Position numbers and translations under genes: made by a program. A stretch of DNA of 64,000 nucleotides from Microbacterium sp. 5K110 (GTDB taxonomy: Bacteria; Actinomycetota; Actinomycetes; Actinomycetales; Microbacteriaceae). The notes beneath the pieces were generated by a model that was not told where the DNA came from, made no database searches, and worked only from the letters and a program-made list of their open reading frames with translations. Location: NCBI RefSeq assembly GCF_005774735.1, contig NZ_VBUM01000004.1, positions 1 through 64,000 of the forward strand, in the 5' to 3' direction. Below are positions 19,278 to 30,525 of the stretch, in pieces. The stretch's first letter is position 1, and each line of letters opens with the position of its first letter.

Positions 19278-20023
19278 GCGACGCTCCGCGCCCCGACGAC
19301 GCCGACCGCGTCCCGCTCGAGCCCCCGTCGGCGGCCGACAGCGTGTCGGCGGCACTGGGCAGCGCCGCGCGCCGGGCGGGACTGGACCCGTCGAAGCACT
19401 CCTCGACCGGCGCCGCCGTGTGGTCGGCGATGGGCGGGTGGCGCGGCATCCTGGAATCCGTCCTGCCGTCGCTGGCCTTCGTCGTGCTGTTCACCGTCAC
19501 GATCGATCCCGAGACGCGCCAGGGCGATCTGCTGCTGAGCCTCGGCGTCTCGGTCGGGCTGGCCCTGGTCTTCACGATCGCCCGCCTGGTCGCCAAGTCG
19601 CCGCCGAGCGCCGCCATCGGCGGCCTGTTCGCCACCGTCGCAGCCGCCGTTCTGGCACTGTTCACCGGTCGCGGGCAGGACAACTTCGTCTTCGGGTTCT
19701 TCACGAACGGCGCCTACGGCACCGCGTTCCTCGTGTCGGTGCTCGTCGGCTGGCCCCTCATCGGTCTGGCGGCCGGCTACCTGCTGGGAGAGGGCACCTC
19801 ATGGCGCGCCGACAAGCGCCAGCGCCGCGTGTTCTCCTGGCTGTCGCTCGGGTGGGCGGCCCTGTTCGCCGCGCGATTGATCGTTCAGCTCCCGCTGTAC
19901 TTCGCCGGCGACGTCACCGCACTCGGAACCCTGAAGATCATCATGGGCCTGCCCCTGTTCGCTCCCATGCTCGCGGTCACGTGGCTCGCCGTGCGGGCTC
20001 TCTCCCCACGTCGCGAGGCCTGA
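19274..20023 (+). CDS. DUF3159 membrane protein
   Basis: A 249-residue multi-pass membrane protein of the DUF3159 family, with about six hydrophobic helices between residues 55 and 245 and a conserved GRGQDNFVFGFFTNGAYG. The function is unknown. It is the last gene of the dut-DUF3710-DUF3159 operon. Start ATG 19274 overlaps the previous stop. A 24-bp AT-rich palindrome begins four bases past its stop codon. Confidence 0.92.
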   Translation: MSDAPRPDDADRVPLEPPSAADSVSAALGSAARRAGLDPSKHSSTGAAVWSAMGGWRGILESVLPSLAFVVLFTVTIDPETRQGDLLLSLGVSVGLALVFTIARLVAKSPPSAAIGGLFATVAAAVLALFTGRGQDNFVFGFFTNGAYGTAFLVSVLVGWPLIGLAAGYLLGEGTSWRADKRQRRVFSWLSLGWAALFAARLIVQLPLYFAGDVTALGTLKIIMGLPLFAPMLAVTWLAVRALSPRREA

Positions 20024-20026
20024 TAT

Positions 20027-20050
20027 ATTTATCTTGATATCAAGATAAAT
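20027..20050. promoter_or_regulatory. Perfect 24-bp palindromic operator candidate upstream of acnA
   Basis: The 24-bp sequence centred on TTGATATCAA is identical to its reverse complement and is strikingly AT-rich for this genome. It lies 110 bp before the acnA start and has no trailing T-run in either direction. The core TATCTTGATATCAAGATA resembles MarR-family operators, so transcriptional control of acnA is the likeliest role. Confidence 0.6.
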
Positions 20051-20159
20051 CTCCCTTGCTCCGCGGTTAGGTCGGCCTTCCTGGCATCGTCCGCACACCC
20101 CGGGGAAGATGGGAGAGGGCGGGCCGACGCCTGCGCATACGCCGACGAAGGAGACGATC

Positions 20160-22994
<2,835 letters not shown>

Positions 22995-23004
22995 CGCCAC
23001 CGCA

Positions 23005-23038
23005 CCGCGCCCCGGGAGCTTCGGCCCCCGGGGCGCGG
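23005..23038 (+). terminator. Hairpin terminator of acnA
   Basis: CCGCGCCCCGGG pairs with CCCCGGGGCGCGG around a short loop, ten bases after the acnA stop codon. Confidence 0.75.
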
Positions 23039-23053
23039 TCGCGTTTCTCCGCA

Positions 23054-23111
23054 TGAGTCGCCAGGACTTGTCGCCTCGCCGAGGGCGGGGGCGACAAATC
23101 CTGGCGACTCA
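23054..23111. repeat. 58-bp intergenic inverted repeat
   Basis: Two 22-bp arms (ends TGAGTCGCCAGG and CCTGGCGACTCA) match with one mismatch around a 14-bp centre. It follows the acnA terminator, is not needed for termination, and differs in sequence from the elements at 6845 and 25186. Confidence 0.65.
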
Positions 23112-23209
23112 CGCATGGGGGCGCAAGCCGTCGCCGAGCCCGTCGCACCCCCCGAGACTAGAATCGACAGACGCGCAGACCTCTGCGCGCACCGCACGAG
23201 AGGAGTCAC

Positions 23210-25159
23210 ATGGCTCTCCTACCCGGCATCCACGGTCCCCGTGACCTCGACGACCTCACTCCCGACCAACTGCGACAGCTCGCCGCCGAGATCCGCTCCT
23301 TCCTGGTCGAGAACGTCGCCCGCACCGGTGGGCACCTCGGACCCAACCTCGGCGTCGTCGAGCTGACGATCGCCCTCCACCGCGTCTTCGACTCCCCAGC
23401 CGATCCGATCATCTTCGACACCGGACACCAGTCGTACGTGCACAAGATCCTGACGGGCCGTCAGAACTTCGCCGACCTGCGCTCTCGCGGTGGGCTCGCG
23501 GGCTACCCGCAACGCTCCGAGAGCGAGCACGACATCGTCGAGTCCTCGCACGCGTCGAGCTCGTTGAGCTGGGCGGACGGCATCTCCCGCGCCTTCTCGC
23601 GTACGGGTCGCAAGGACCGCCACGTCATCGCCGTGGTCGGCGACGGTGCCCTCACGGGCGGCATGACGTGGGAGGCGCTGAACAACATCAGCGACGACAA
23701 CGACCGCAACCTGGTCATCATCGTCAACGACAACGGCCGCTCGTACGCCCCCACGATCGGCGGCATGGCGCGCTACCTCAACCGTGTGCGCACGAACGAG
23801 GCCTACCGTCACCTGCACCAGAGTTCGGCCACGCTCTTCCGACGCCTCGGACCGGCCGCCCGCGCCGTGTACCGCGGGGTTCGCGGCGGAACGCACGGCT
23901 TCCTCTCGCGCTTCACGAACAACGAGGCGCTGTACAGCAACCTCGACATCAAGTACCTGGGGCCCATCGACGGCCACGATTTCGAGTCGCTGCTCGAGAC
24001 CCTCGAACTGGCGAAGTCCTACGGTGCGCCCGTCATCGTGCACGCGATCACCGACAAGGGCAGCGGCTACGCCCCGGCGATGAGCGACGCCGCCGATCAG
24101 TTCCACGCCGTCGGCAAGATCGACCCGATCACGGGCGAGGCCCTCGGCTCGGGCAGCGGCCCGCAGTGGACCGACGTGTTCGCCGACGAGCTCGCCGCGG
24201 TGGGCGCCGAACGCGAAGACGTCATCGCGATGACGGCCGCGATGCTGCGGCCCACCGGGCTGCAGCCGTTCGCCGATCGCTTCCCCGAGCGCGTGTACGA
24301 CGTCGGTATCGCCGAGCAGCACGCCGTGGCCTCCGCAGCCGGTTTGGCCTTCGGCGGTCTCCACCCCGTCGTGGCGCTCTACGCCACGTTCATGAACCGC
24401 GCCTTCGACCAGGTCATGATGGACGTCGCCCTGCACAAGGCCGGCGTCACGTTCGTCCTGGATCGCGCGGGAGTGACCGGGCCGGACGGCCCGAGCCACC
24501 ACGGCATCTGGGACCTGGCGATGCTGCAGTTGGTACCCGGCATCCGAATCGCCGCGCCGCGCGACGCGACCCGCCTGCGCGAGGAGTTCCGCGAGGCGGT
24601 CGCCGTAGCCGACGCCCCCACCGTCGTGCGCTATCCGAAGGGCGGCGTCCCCGCGGACCTCGACGCGATCGAGCGCCTGCCCGACGGCGTCGACGTGCTC
24701 GCGCGCGGGTCGTCGGACGACGTGCTGCTGGTCGGCATCGGCCCCATGGTGCATTTGGCGATGGAGGTCGCGGAGCGCTTGAGGGCCCAGGGAATCGGAG
24801 CGACGGTCGTCGACCCCCGCTGGGCGATCCCCGTACAGCCCTCGATCGTCGAGCTCGCGGGCTCCCACCGCCTCGTCATCACGATCGAGGACGGCATCCG
24901 GGTCGGCGGCGTCGGTACCCGCGTGCGTCAGGTGCTGCGCGAGGCCGGTGTCGACACGGCAGTGGACGAGCTCGGCATCCCCGACGAGTTCATCGACCAC
25001 GCCACGCGCGAGCAGATCCTCGAGGACGCCGGACTCACGGCCGCGAAGATCGCCCACGACGTGGTCGCACAAGTACTCGGTACCCGCATCCCGATGGCGC
25101 GCCAGACCGAACCCGTCTGGCTGCCGGACGCCCGCGTGCGCGACGACGCCGAACGCTGA
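23210..25159 (+). CDS. dxs: 1-deoxy-D-xylulose-5-phosphate synthase
   Basis: First enzyme of the MEP isoprenoid pathway; it condenses pyruvate and glyceraldehyde 3-phosphate using TPP. 649 aa, full length. The TPP/Mg motif GDGALTGGMTWEALNN is visible, as are FDTGHQSYVHKILTGR near the N-terminus and the transketolase-like YDVGIAEQHAV with the catalytic glutamate. Start ATG 23210, with GAGAGGAG upstream. TAGAAT at about 23157-23162 is a possible -10 with a leader of roughly 45 nt. Confidence 0.97.
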   Translation: MALLPGIHGPRDLDDLTPDQLRQLAAEIRSFLVENVARTGGHLGPNLGVVELTIALHRVFDSPADPIIFDTGHQSYVHKILTGRQNFADLRSRGGLAGYPQRSESEHDIVESSHASSSLSWADGISRAFSRTGRKDRHVIAVVGDGALTGGMTWEALNNISDDNDRNLVIIVNDNGRSYAPTIGGMARYLNRVRTNEAYRHLHQSSATLFRRLGPAARAVYRGVRGGTHGFLSRFTNNEALYSNLDIKYLGPIDGHDFESLLETLELAKSYGAPVIVHAITDKGSGYAPAMSDAADQFHAVGKIDPITGEALGSGSGPQWTDVFADELAAVGAEREDVIAMTAAMLRPTGLQPFADRFPERVYDVGIAEQHAVASAAGLAFGGLHPVVALYATFMNRAFDQVMMDVALHKAGVTFVLDRAGVTGPDGPSHHGIWDLAMLQLVPGIRIAAPRDATRLREEFREAVAVADAPTVVRYPKGGVPADLDAIERLPDGVDVLARGSSDDVLLVGIGPMVHLAMEVAERLRAQGIGATVVDPRWAIPVQPSIVELAGSHRLVITIEDGIRVGGVGTRVRQVLREAGVDTAVDELGIPDEFIDHATREQILEDAGLTAAKIAHDVVAQVLGTRIPMARQTEPVWLPDARVRDDAER

Positions 25160-25185
25160 CACAGGTTCCCAGAACAGGGGACGCG

Positions 25186-25226
25186 CCGAGAACAGGCTGA
25201 TATCCACCGATCCGGCCTGTTCTCGG
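25186..25226. repeat. Intergenic inverted repeat after dxs
   Basis: CCGAGAACAGGC pairs with GCCTGTTCTCGG across a 17-bp loop. Imperfect outer copies of the same word (AGAACAGGGG at left, CCTATTCTCAG at right) flank it, so it may be a decayed larger element. Confidence 0.55.
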
Positions 25227-25261
25227 TGCGGAGCCTATTCTCAGCGCAGGCCCGCACGCAC

Positions 25262-25299
25262 GAGAACGGTGCCGCCCCCGCGGGGACGGCACCGTTCTC
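25262..25299. terminator. Bidirectional terminator between dxs and the fadB-like gene
   Basis: The 13-bp arms GAGAACGGTGCCG and CGGCACCGTTCTC form a perfect stem between the two convergent genes, ending seven bases before the fadB-like stop. Confidence 0.7.
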
Positions 25300-25305
25300 G
25301 TCGGT

Positions 25306-27444
25306 TCAGCCGCCGATGCCGCGGATGGGTGGGTGGTGGAACGTGTCGCCGAAGGCGCGCTCGGACGCCCCCTCACGGTCGAGGTACGGCGAGGCGCCGC
25401 CGTCGATGAAGGGCCAGCCGGCGCCGAGGATGAGGCACAGGTCGATGTCTTGGACCTCGGGGACCACACCTTCGTCGAGCATGATCTTGATCTCCTGCGC
25501 GAGGCCGTCCTGCACGCGGGCGAGGATCGTCTCGGCGGCGACCGGGGTTTTGCCGGTGACGAGCACCTTCTGCGCGGCCTTGGTCCAGCCTGTCACCCGG
25601 CCGCCCTTGTCCTTCTCGACGACCTCGGGCAGGGCCGCGAGCTCGTGGAAGTTCTCGGACGCGAAGAACCGGTCGGGGAAGGCCCCGGCCATCGTGTCCT
25701 GCACGTGCGCGGCGACCTTCCACCCGACCAGGTCGATGAGCTGGAACGGCCCCATCGGCAGCCCGAGCGGCGCGAACGCCTTCTCGACGACCGTGATCGG
25801 GGTGCCCTCGTACACCGCGCGCGCGGCCTCGCCCATGACCTTGGCGAGCAGCCGGTTCACGACGAAGCCCGGGGCGTCGGCGGTGAGCACGGCGTTCTTG
25901 CCGAGCCCCTTCGCGACGACGAACGCCGTCGACAGCGCGGCCTCGCTCGTGGCATCCGTCTTCACGATCTCGATGAGGGGCATCACCGCGACGGGGTTGA
26001 AGAAGTGGAAGCCGACGAGGCGCTCGGGGTTCGCCAGCGCCGAACCGATCTCGGCGACCGACAGCGACGAGGTGTTGGTCGCCAGAATCGTGTCGTCGGA
26101 GACGATCTTCTCGATCGCCGAGAACACCTCCTGCTTGACGCCGACCTCTTCGAACACGGCCTCGATGACGAAATCGCAGTCGGCGAACTCACCGCGATCG
26201 GTCGTGCCGTGCACGAGCGCCCGCAGCTGGTTGGCGGTGTCGGCGTCGAGCCGGCCCTTGGCCTCGAGCTTCCCGATCTCGTCGCGGATGGATGCCACGC
26301 CCTTGTCGACGCGGCCCTGGTCGAGGTCCGTGATGACGACGGGGACCCGCAGCTTCCGCACGAACAGCAGCGCGAACTGGGAGGCCATGAGGCCCGCGCC
26401 GATCACGCCGACCTTCGTGACCTTCTTCGCGAGCGCCTTGTCGGGAGCACCGACCGGCCGCTTCGCGCGCTTCTGCACGAGGTCGAACGCGTACATGGAT
26501 GCCGCGAACTGGTCGCCCGTGATCAGATCGGCCAGTGCCTCGTCCTCGCGGGCGAAGCCCTCGGCCTTCGTGCCGCTCTTGGCTTTGTCGAGCAGATCGA
26601 GCGCGACGTAGGGGGAGCGGGGGACCGTCCCGATCTTGCTCTCCAGCATGCCGCGGGCCATCTTGATGGCGATGGGCCACTTGGTGAGGCGCTCGAGCTT
26701 GCCGGGCTCGTTCTTGCGCTCGACCTTCACACGACCGGTCAGCACGCCGTCGGCCCACCGCAGCGAGTCCTCGAGGTAGGAGGCCGCCGGGAAGATGGCA
26801 TCCATGATTCCGAGGTCGAAGGCCTGCTGGGGCTTGAGCATCCGGTTCTGCTTGAGCGGGTTGGACACCACAACCTCGAGCGCGTTCTCGATGCCGATGA
26901 GGTTCGGCAGCAGGTAGGCGCCACCCCAGCCGGGGATGATGCCGAGAAACACCTCGGGCAGCGCGACCGCCGCGGCCGAGGCGTCGACGGTCCGGTACAT
27001 GGAGTTCAGCGCGATCTCGAGACCGCCGCCGAGGGCGAGGCCGTTGACGAACGCGAAGGACGGCACGCCGAGTTCGGAGAGCGAGCCGAGCACCTGGTGC
27101 CCGCGCTGGGCGATGAGGCGCGCGATGTCCTTGGAGGGGAGGTTGGCGACCTCGGACAGGTCGGCCCCGGCCGCGAGGATGTACTGCTTGCCGGTGATCG
27201 CGACCGCGTGGATCTCTCCCGCCGCTGCGCGCTGCTTCAGCGTCGCGAGCGTCTCGCCGAGCTCGGCGAGAGTCGCGGGCCCGAGGGTGTTCGGACGCGT
27301 GTGGTCGCGACCGTTGTCGAGCGTCACGAGCGCGAGCACGTTGCCCGAGGGCAGGCGCACGTCGCGCACGGGGGAGTGGGTGACGACCTCGTCGCCGGTG
27401 AGGGCGTCGAGGGGCGAGAAGTCGATGGCGTCGTAGTCGGTCAC
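25306..27444 (-). CDS. fadB: Fatty-acid oxidation complex alpha subunit (enoyl-CoA hydratase/3-hydroxyacyl-CoA dehydrogenase)
   Basis: A 712-residue bifunctional beta-oxidation enzyme. The crotonase domain (about residues 1-290) has AAGADLSEVANL and GLALGGGLEIAL (oxyanion hole) and PEVFLGIIPGWGG. The NAD-binding dehydrogenase domain starts at KVGVIGAGLMASQFA, with the catalytic region FHFFNPVAVMPLIEIV. C-terminal 3HCDH domains follow. The GTG start at 27444 overlaps the thiolase stop by 4 nt; the longer open frame runs through the thiolase gene in another frame and is not real. It acts with the upstream thiolase. Confidence 0.93.
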   Translation of the reverse strand: MTDYDAIDFSPLDALTGDEVVTHSPVRDVRLPSGNVLALVTLDNGRDHTRPNTLGPATLAELGETLATLKQRAAAGEIHAVAITGKQYILAAGADLSEVANLPSKDIARLIAQRGHQVLGSLSELGVPSFAFVNGLALGGGLEIALNSMYRTVDASAAAVALPEVFLGIIPGWGGAYLLPNLIGIENALEVVVSNPLKQNRMLKPQQAFDLGIMDAIFPAASYLEDSLRWADGVLTGRVKVERKNEPGKLERLTKWPIAIKMARGMLESKIGTVPRSPYVALDLLDKAKSGTKAEGFAREDEALADLITGDQFAASMYAFDLVQKRAKRPVGAPDKALAKKVTKVGVIGAGLMASQFALLFVRKLRVPVVITDLDQGRVDKGVASIRDEIGKLEAKGRLDADTANQLRALVHGTTDRGEFADCDFVIEAVFEEVGVKQEVFSAIEKIVSDDTILATNTSSLSVAEIGSALANPERLVGFHFFNPVAVMPLIEIVKTDATSEAALSTAFVVAKGLGKNAVLTADAPGFVVNRLLAKVMGEAARAVYEGTPITVVEKAFAPLGLPMGPFQLIDLVGWKVAAHVQDTMAGAFPDRFFASENFHELAALPEVVEKDKGGRVTGWTKAAQKVLVTGKTPVAAETILARVQDGLAQEIKIMLDEGVVPEVQDIDLCLILGAGWPFIDGGASPYLDREGASERAFGDTFHHPPIRGIGG

Positions 27445-28649
27445 TTGCGCTTCTTCTTTCCGTCGAAGAACGGGTTCTCCCAGATCACCGAGCCGCCCTG
27501 GCCGAGACCGACGCACATGGCCGTCAGGCCGTACCGCACGTCGGGACGCTCGGCGAAGTGCGCGGCGAGCTGGATCATGAGACGGACACCGGATGCCGCG
27601 AGCGGGTGGCCGAGGGCGATCGCGCCGCCCCACGGGTTCACACGCGGATCGTCGTCGGCGATGCCGAAGTGATCCAACAGTGAGATGACCTGGATCGCGA
27701 AGGCCTCGTTGAGCTCGAACAGACCGATGTCGTCGATCGTGAGTCCGGCCTTCTTCAGCGCCTTCTCGGTCGACGGGATCGGACCGATGCCCATGATCTC
27801 GGGCTGGACGCCGGCGAACGCGAACGAGACCATGCGCATCTTGGGCTGGAGGCCCAGTTCTTTCACCGCGTCCGCCCCGGCGAGCAAGCTGATCGTCGCG
27901 CCGTCGGTCAGGGGCGAAGAGGTACCGGCGGTCACGCGCCCGTGCGGGCGGAACGGGGTCTTGAGGGATGCCAGGCCCTCGAGGGTCGTCTCGGGGCGGC
28001 GCCCCTCGTCCTCCGTGGCGAGGCCCCAGGCACCGTCGGCATCCTTCACCGCGACGGGCACGAGGTCGGGCTGGATCTTGCCCGCCTCGTAGGCCGCCTG
28101 CACCTTGTGCTGGCTCGCCATGCCGAACCGGTCGGCGCGCTCCTTGGTCAGGTGCGGGAACCGGTCGTGGATGCGCTCGGCGGTCACGCCCATGTTGAGC
28201 GCGCCCGGGTCGACGAGCTTCTCGGCGACGAACCGGGGATTGGGGTCGGCGTTCCCGCCGATGGGGTGGTGCCCCATGTGCTCGACGCCGCCCGCGAGGG
28301 CGAGGTCGTACATGCCGACGCCGATCGAGGCGCCCATCGTGGTGACGCTCGTCATCGCACCGGCGCACATGCGCTCGATCGCGAGTCCGGGGACCGTCAT
28401 CGGCAGCCCAGCGAGGATCGCGGCGGTGCGACCGAGGGTCAGCCCCTGGTCTCCCGTCTGCGACGTCGCGGCGATCGCCACGTCGTCGATCCGATCCTTC
28501 GGCACCGTGCCGTTGCGCTCCATCAACCCGATGATCGCTTTGACGACCAGGTCGTCCGCGCGGGTGTTCCAGTACATGCCCTTCTCGCCGGCGCGCCCGA
28601 ACGGGGTTCGCACACCATCGACGAAGAAGACGTCAGACATCTCGGCCAC
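27441..28649 (-). CDS. fadA: Acetyl-CoA acyltransferase (thiolase)
   Basis: Catalyses the last step of beta-oxidation, thiolytic release of acetyl-CoA; about 402 aa. The nucleophilic cysteine is in RMCAGAMTSV, the conserved C-terminal signature is NPWGGAIALGHPLAASG, and the second active-site cysteine is in TAMCVGLGQGG. Starts at GTG 28649 or ATG 28640 are both possible; GGAGG at 28655-28659 fits GTG better. It is the first gene of the fadA-fadB pair, with GTGA coupling. Confidence 0.94.
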   Translation of the reverse strand: MAEMSDVFFVDGVRTPFGRAGEKGMYWNTRADDLVVKAIIGLMERNGTVPKDRIDDVAIAATSQTGDQGLTLGRTAAILAGLPMTVPGLAIERMCAGAMTSVTTMGASIGVGMYDLALAGGVEHMGHHPIGGNADPNPRFVAEKLVDPGALNMGVTAERIHDRFPHLTKERADRFGMASQHKVQAAYEAGKIQPDLVPVAVKDADGAWGLATEDEGRRPETTLEGLASLKTPFRPHGRVTAGTSSPLTDGATISLLAGADAVKELGLQPKMRMVSFAFAGVQPEIMGIGPIPSTEKALKKAGLTIDDIGLFELNEAFAIQVISLLDHFGIADDDPRVNPWGGAIALGHPLAASGVRLMIQLAAHFAERPDVRYGLTAMCVGLGQGGSVIWENPFFDGKKKRK

Positions 28650-28720
28650 TCTGCCTCCATACATTGGGATGCAACCAGCCTAGGAAACGCCCCGCGACCC
28701 GAAGAATCGGTTGTCCGAAC

Positions 28721-29917
28721 CTACGAAGTCGGTTCCCCCGCCTCGGGATCCTCGTTGAGGGAAGCTACAAAGCTATCGGCGATCACCTGTGCGGTCTGGT
28801 CAATCTGCCACGGGCGAGCACCCAACTCCGCCAGAACGGTCGAGACCGACGCCGCGGTGATCTCGGTGGGCGGAGTCCACGCCACGCGGCGCAGCGTCTC
28901 GGGAGTGAGGAGGTTCTCGGTCGGCATCCCCAGGTCTTCGGCCCGGGCCTCGACGGCCGGGCGGGCCGCCTTGAGTCGGCGGTCGGCGTCGGGGTTGCGA
29001 TCGCCCCATGCGCGCGGCGGCGGGAGCGTGTCGCTGGGCACGCGGTCGGGCGGCAGCTCGGTCGACTCGCGACCGGCGACGATCGCGTTCCACCAGCGGT
29101 CCAGCTGTGTGCGGCTCGCGCGCCCATTGAACTCCTTGATGCCCGCGAGCGCCTGCTTGCTCTGCGGGTCGGCGAGCACGGCGGCGACGAGGGCACGGTC
29201 GGGCACGAGACGGCCGGGGGCGACGTCCTGCTCGCGCGCGTAGTCCTCGCGGGCCTGCCAGAGCGCACGCGCCACTGCCAGCGACCGCCGGCCGCGCACG
29301 GTGTGCAATCCGCTCAGTCGGCGCCAGGGGTCGTCGCGTGGCGGCTTCGGCAGACGCGAGAGCACGGCCTCGAACTCCTGCCGGGCGAACTCCGTCTTGC
29401 CCTGCTCCTCGAGCTCGGCGACGAGTTTGTCGCGCACGTCGATGAGATGCTCGACGTCGAGCGCCGCGTACTCGAGCCATGACGCCGGCAGCGGACGCGT
29501 GGACCAGTCCGCCGCGGAGTGGGCCTTGGCGAGGACGATGCCGAGGGTCTGCTCGACGACCGCGCCGAGGCCGACCCGCTCGTGACCCAGCAGGCGCGCA
29601 CCCAGCTCGGTGTCGAAGATCTCCCGCGGCTCGAGTCCCCGTTCGCGCAGCGACGGAAGGTCCTGGCTCGCGGCGTGGAAGACCCACTCGACGTCGCCGA
29701 TGGCTTCCTGCAGCGGCGAGAAGTCCTCGATCGTGGACGGGTCGAACAGAAAGACCCCCGCCTCCCGGCGGAACACCTGGATGAGGTACGCCCGCTGCGA
29801 ATAGCGGAATCCCGACGCCCTCTCGACGTCGACCGCGACCGGTCCGACCCCGGATGCCAGGGATTGCGACGCTGCGCCGAGACCGGCGGCATCCTCGATG
29901 ACGGTGTACTCACTCAC
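28721..29917 (-). CDS. rnd: Ribonuclease D (DEDD 3'-5' exonuclease with HRDC domain)
   Basis: A 398-residue exoribonuclease for tRNA and stable-RNA 3' processing. The exonuclease residues are seen as VAVDVERASGFRYSQ (Asp/Glu), VFHAASQDLPSL (Asp) and YAALDVEHL (Tyr/Asp). One HRDC domain is recognisable around GRRSLAVARALWQAREDYAR. The GTG start at 29917 overlaps the 3' end of the DUF3000 gene by 8 nt, so the two are co-transcribed. Confidence 0.93.
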   Translation of the reverse strand: MSEYTVIEDAAGLGAASQSLASGVGPVAVDVERASGFRYSQRAYLIQVFRREAGVFLFDPSTIEDFSPLQEAIGDVEWVFHAASQDLPSLRERGLEPREIFDTELGARLLGHERVGLGAVVEQTLGIVLAKAHSAADWSTRPLPASWLEYAALDVEHLIDVRDKLVAELEEQGKTEFARQEFEAVLSRLPKPPRDDPWRRLSGLHTVRGRRSLAVARALWQAREDYAREQDVAPGRLVPDRALVAAVLADPQSKQALAGIKEFNGRASRTQLDRWWNAIVAGRESTELPPDRVPSDTLPPPRAWGDRNPDADRRLKAARPAVEARAEDLGMPTENLLTPETLRRVAWTPPTEITAASVSTVLAELGARPWQIDQTAQVIADSFVASLNEDPEAGEPTS

Positions 29918-30506
29918 GCGGGGGCCTCCGGGCTCCGAGAACCGCAACGCCCTCCGATCCCGGTGGGAGACCGGCGAGCATGCAGACAAGCTCCGCCCAC
30001 GCTTCGAGGTGAGGGCGGAAGGGACCGCGCGGCGACCATGACGCGCGAAGTTCGATCTGCGACCCCTCGCCCTGCGCCGCGAGCGCACCGAAACCGGTCG
30101 ACAGCGTCTTTGTCGCCGTCCCGGATTCGGAGTGACGCTCGGCACCGCGAGAATCGAGGGCATCGATCAGCCACGACCACGCGACCTCCGCCAAGAGAGG
30201 ATCGATGCCGATCTCGGGCTCGAGGGGGGCCTGGGCGAAGCAGACGACGCGCCACGCGCCACCCCACGCCTCAGGCTCGTCGGGGTCGTGCAGGAGAATG
30301 AAACGCCCGGTGCCGAACGGCGAGTCCGTCGCGTGTGCATCGGGACGCACATCGCCGGCGAGAGCGAGCGCCTGCGGCGCCAGACCCGCCGGGGAGGGGA
30401 TCTCGCGCACCACGAAGTCGTCGCGGAACGTCGTCGCGCGCAACTCGTCGGCCGCCCGGGCGAAGGGGGTCGCCGCCTCGGGTGAGCGGGGGTCTGTCAC
30501 GGCCAC
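29910..30506 (-). CDS. DUF3000 protein
   Basis: A 198-residue soluble protein of the actinobacterial DUF3000 family, usually found beside rnd. Conserved stretches include VVREIPSPAGLAPQALAL, GRFILLHDPDEPEAWGG and LEAWAELVCMLAGLPPGS. The function is unknown. The start is taken as GTG 30506, 19 bp from the divergent hydrolase; GTG 30500 is an alternative. Confidence 0.9.
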   Translation of the reverse strand: MAVTDPRSPEAATPFARAADELRATTFRDDFVVREIPSPAGLAPQALALAGDVRPDAHATDSPFGTGRFILLHDPDEPEAWGGAWRVVCFAQAPLEPEIGIDPLLAEVAWSWLIDALDSRGAERHSESGTATKTLSTGFGALAAQGEGSQIELRASWSPRGPFRPHLEAWAELVCMLAGLPPGSEGVAVLGARRPPRE

Positions 30507-30525
30507 AGACTAGAGTGAGGCCTCG

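Noticed and set aside
25306-28368. Single 1020-residue fadB-like protein including an N-terminal extension
   Set aside because: The extension is an out-of-frame reading of the thiolase gene; the real start is the GTG at 27444 that overlaps the thiolase stop.
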